Assembly (NCBI GenBank): GCA_023423065.1
Contig: JAFAGC010000083.1
Coordinates: 1-41,354 of the forward strand
Direction: 5' to 3'
DNA: 41,354 bases
DNA from: Pseudomonadota bacterium
GTDB lineage: Bacteria > Pseudomonadota > Gammaproteobacteria > Steroidobacterales > Steroidobacteraceae
The notes under the pieces are model-generated. The model ran no database searches. It saw only the letters and a program-made list of their open reading frames with translations, and had not been told where the DNA came from. Within the stretch, counting starts at the first letter, position 1. Each line of letters starts with the position of its first letter. This document shows positions 39,676-41,354 of this stretch, piece by piece. A program made the position numbers and the translations under genes.

Positions 39676-40356
39676 ATGGCGGACATCGTCCCCTTCTTCG
39701 CGACCCCGTTCGCGTTCGCGCGCCTGCCGGACGCGGCCTCGCTGAATCGCGAGCTCGGCGCGTTGTTCATCGCGCGCGCGGCGGAAGGCGCCGCGCAAGC
39801 CAATCCCCGGCCGATCACGCAGCGCAATGCCGCCACGTTTGAGAGCCGTTTCGACCTGTTCCGCGATCCGGCCGAGCCCGCGGTGAGGAAACTCAAGGAA
39901 TTCTGCTTCGGGGAGATGCTGCGCGCGGTCTGCGAGCTGAATTCCTACGACGCCGCGATGCGCTCGAGGCTGCTGGTCTACAACGACGCGTGGTTCCACG
40001 TCACCCGGCGCGGCGGGTTCTTCGGGTTGCACAACCATCCGAATGCGTCGTGGTCCGGTGTGTATTGCGTCGATCCCGGGCGATCGGACGCGGATCACAA
40101 GGATAGCGGCGCGCTGTGTTTCGTGAATCCCGTGCTGCAGTCGTCCATGCACCTGGATGCCGGCAATGCGCGGTTCTCGGGCGCCTTTGCGGGTGGCGTG
40201 CGCATTCTGCGCCTCGAGGCCGGCCAGCTCGTGTTGTTTCCGTCCTGGGTGCTGCACGACGTGAAGCCGTACGAAGGCGACGGCGAACGCATCACGGTGG
40301 CGTTCAATTGCTGGTTCGGGTTCAAGGAACCCGGGACCGGGCCGGCGCCTAACTAA
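39676..40356 (+). CDS. Putative 2OG-Fe(II) oxygenase (TIGR02466-like)
   Basis: This 226-residue protein has the pattern of the TIGR02466 putative 2OG-Fe(II) oxygenases: WFHVTRRGGFFGLHNHPNASWSGVYCVD (residues about 106-133), then LVLFPSWVLHDVKPY (186-199) and RITVAFN (205-211). His119 or His121, His194 and Arg205 are the likely iron and 2-oxoglutarate ligands. These enzymes hydroxylate unknown substrates and often lie next to TonB receptors. The ATG at 39676 is preceded by a weak TAGCCT six bases upstream. It follows the TonB gene by 100 bp and overlaps the next gene tail to tail by 8 bp. Confidence 0.88.
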   Translation: MADIVPFFATPFAFARLPDAASLNRELGALFIARAAEGAAQANPRPITQRNAATFESRFDLFRDPAEPAVRKLKEFCFGEMLRAVCELNSYDAAMRSRLLVYNDAWFHVTRRGGFFGLHNHPNASWSGVYCVDPGRSDADHKDSGALCFVNPVLQSSMHLDAGNARFSGAFAGGVRILRLEAGQLVLFPSWVLHDVKPYEGDGERITVAFNCWFGFKEPGTGPAPN

Positions 40357-40810
40357 TGCGTTTGACCTTGGCCGTTCTGCCGCTCGGCACGCTGATTTGG
40401 AACGATCCGAGCGCGGCACGGGTGATCTCGACCTCGTCGCCGATCCTGAGCAGCAGCGCGCCACCGCTCAACTGGCGCCAGGTCTGGCCGTTGTCGAGCG
40501 TGATCAGCTCTCCGCCGCCGGAGGATTTGATGGCGGCAACCTTGCCGCGGATCGATTTGAGTTCCTGCGTGGCGCCGTCCGATGCGGCCGGTGGCGTCCT
40601 AGCAACGAGTCCGAAACTGGACTCCGTCGAGGCGATCGCACCGTCGGCGCTCAGGATGGCGGCTATGCCACGGTCGTAGCAGGCCAGCCGCTCGGTGTTG
40701 CGTTCGATGCTCGCGCAAGCCCGCAGTTCGGCGGGAATCTTCTGGTGCGGCGGCTCACCCGACCGGACGACTCCACAGCAGATCACCCACAAGCCCAGCA
40801 GCGTTCTCAT
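40349..40810 (-). CDS. Secreted protein with C-terminal LDNGQxWxQ domain
   Basis: This 153-residue protein has a signal peptide (MRTLLGLWVICCGVVRSG) and an N-terminal ACASIERNTERLACYDR segment, a motif seen in many small secreted proteins. A C-terminal domain follows: LITLDNGQTWRQLSG, then IGDEVEITRAALGSFQI. The same C-terminal domain ends the divergent neighbour at 40906. Function unknown. I chose ATG 40810 because the signal peptide follows and GAGGGA lies about nine bases upstream; the longer frame is implausible. It overlaps the 2OG-oxygenase gene by 8 bp at the 3' ends. Confidence 0.85.
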   Translation of the reverse strand: MRTLLGLWVICCGVVRSGEPPHQKIPAELRACASIERNTERLACYDRGIAAILSADGAIASTESSFGLVARTPPAASDGATQELKSIRGKVAAIKSSGGGELITLDNGQTWRQLSGGALLLRIGDEVEITRAALGSFQISVPSGRTAKVKRIS

Positions 40811-40893
40811 GACCGGGTCCCTCGATCGAAATGCGCGCGCGTCCGGCACGCACCAGGGAAAAGTCGAAGGTGAATTGTATGCCCGGGCGGGAC

Positions 40894-40899
40894 TATTCT
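40894..40899 (+). promoter_or_regulatory. -10-like element next to the start at 40906
   Basis: TATTCT (four of six) is followed by six bases and the ATG. It lies in the 95-bp divergent gap shared with the gene starting at 40810. Confidence 0.5.
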
Positions 40900-40905
40900 C
40901 GCCGC

Positions 40906-41259
40906 ATGAGAACCGGACATCGATTGCTCGTTCTCCTGCCCCTGCTCGTCTTCTCCGCGACGGCATTGGCGCAGAAACCCGACGGCGGTCTCAACGGCTG
41001 GACTCGCGATGAGATGCGTCGCGAGAGTCCGATCCCGCACATCCAGGTGGTTCCCGCGACGGTCGTGAAGCTGGCGGTCCGGACAAACGGCTGGTGGATG
41101 GTGACGCTCGACAACGGCCAGGTCTGGTCGCAGGTCGAGAATCGCCCGACTGCCATGGTCGCCGTCGGCGACGACGTCACGTTGCGCCACTCGCGCGCCG
41201 GCTCCTACATCCTGACGACGACCAAGGGCATCGAGACTCGCGTGAGGCGCGAACGCTAG
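40906..41259 (+). CDS. Secreted protein, paralogue of the divergent neighbour
   Basis: This 117-residue protein has a signal peptide (HRLLVLLPLLVFSATALA, cleavage after about residue 22) and then a domain reading MVTLDNGQVWSQVEN, VGDDVTLRHSRAGSYIL and ETRVRRER. It lines up with the C-terminal part of the protein encoded at 40349-40810, but lacks that protein's RLACYD segment. The mature domain is probably a small beta-barrel. Function unknown. ATG 40906 is fixed by the signal peptide and follows TATTCT by six bases. Confidence 0.85.
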   Translation: MRTGHRLLVLLPLLVFSATALAQKPDGGLNGWTRDEMRRESPIPHIQVVPATVVKLAVRTNGWWMVTLDNGQVWSQVENRPTAMVAVGDDVTLRHSRAGSYILTTTKGIETRVRRER

Positions 41260-41265
41260 CTGGCC

Positions 41266-41289
41266 CCCTCGCGACGGTCAGTCGCGGGG
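41266..41289 (+). terminator. Hairpin after the last gene
   Basis: CGCGAC (41270-41275) and GTCGCG (41281-41286) form a perfect stem around GGTCA, extended by three C-G pairs past a one-base bulge. No T-tract follows. Confidence 0.45.
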
Positions 41290-41321
41290 CATGCACCTGA
41301 CCAGGCAGGATTTGCCGGATC

Positions 41322-41351
41322 GGTGCCTGGCACCCTCCCGGTAAAAAAAAA
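41322..41351. repeat. Palindrome and A-run at the window edge
   Basis: GGTGCC and GGCACC form a 13-bp palindrome with a single central base (41322-41334), followed by nine A at 41343-41351. Such a palindrome next to a homopolymer is a common dispersed element in related genomes and a common point for assemblies to break. Confidence 0.4.
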
Positions 41352-41354
41352 GGG

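Noticed and set aside
1..41354. CRISPR array, tRNA, rRNA, insertion sequence or prophage
   Set aside because: I saw no regularly spaced repeats, no tRNA-like or rRNA-like stretch, and no transposase or phage gene.

Overview
The window is a compact, high-GC stretch of a Gram-negative chromosome. Outer-membrane genes (a TonB-dependent receptor, an OmpA/TSP3 protein, an RND efflux pair, two lipoproteins) together with biosynthetic arginine decarboxylase SpeA, TtcA, homospermidine synthase and a large S9 peptidase suggest a gammaproteobacterium of the Xanthomonadales/Nevskiales/Steroidobacterales type. That placement is inference from gene content only. About 36 protein genes fill the window. I saw no rRNA, tRNA, CRISPR array, insertion sequence or prophage. 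The first gene is cut by the left edge. The right edge ends in a short palindrome and a run of nine A.

Layout. 1-5.8 kb: a TIGR01777 epimerase (partial), homospermidine synthase, a glutathione transferase divergent from a rhodanese-type sulfurtransferase, and SpeA. Polyamine metabolism is thus represented twice. 5.8-6.5 kb: a single-RRM RNA-binding protein with a long structured leader and a strong terminator. 6.5-13 kb: an HTH regulator, a VOC protein, a UvrD-like helicase, a Nudix hydrolase, three uncharacterised proteins and a YigB-like HAD phosphatase. 13-17.7 kb: a secreted S9 peptidase, then a minus-strand operon of a HExxH metallopeptidase, an ATP-grasp ligase and a lipoprotein. 17.8-22.4 kb: a minus-strand operon of M32 carboxypeptidase, a CREST/ceramidase-like membrane protein, TtcA, and a protein-tyrosine-phosphatase/ADP-ribosylglycohydrolase fusion. 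22.6-29.1 kb: an RND efflux pair behind an operator-like inverted repeat, an Ada-type regulator/methyltransferase, and a serine-hydrolase-fold protein that seems to have lost its catalytic residues. 29.2-32.3 kb: glgA, converging on glgC plus a LEA14-like lipoprotein. 32.4-34.8 kb: a small secreted protein, a DUF192 protein and an OmpA/TSP3 protein. 34.8-40.4 kb: a TPR-sulfotransferase, a TonB receptor and a 2OG-Fe(II) oxygenase that look like one functional locus. 40.3-41.3 kb: two divergent secreted proteins sharing a C-terminal domain.

Most striking points. (1) Many genes have a -10-like hexamer 5-9 nt before the start codon and no Shine-Dalgarno, as if leaderless transcription were common here. 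(2) The phosphatase-ADP-ribosylglycohydrolase fusion is translationally coupled to TtcA. (3) The metallopeptidase/ATP-grasp/lipoprotein operon looks like a peptide or protein modification system. (4) The sulfotransferase/TonB/2OG-oxygenase locus. (5) The apparent pseudo-serine-hydrolase. (6) The RRM leader, which resembles a cold-shock-type 5' UTR.
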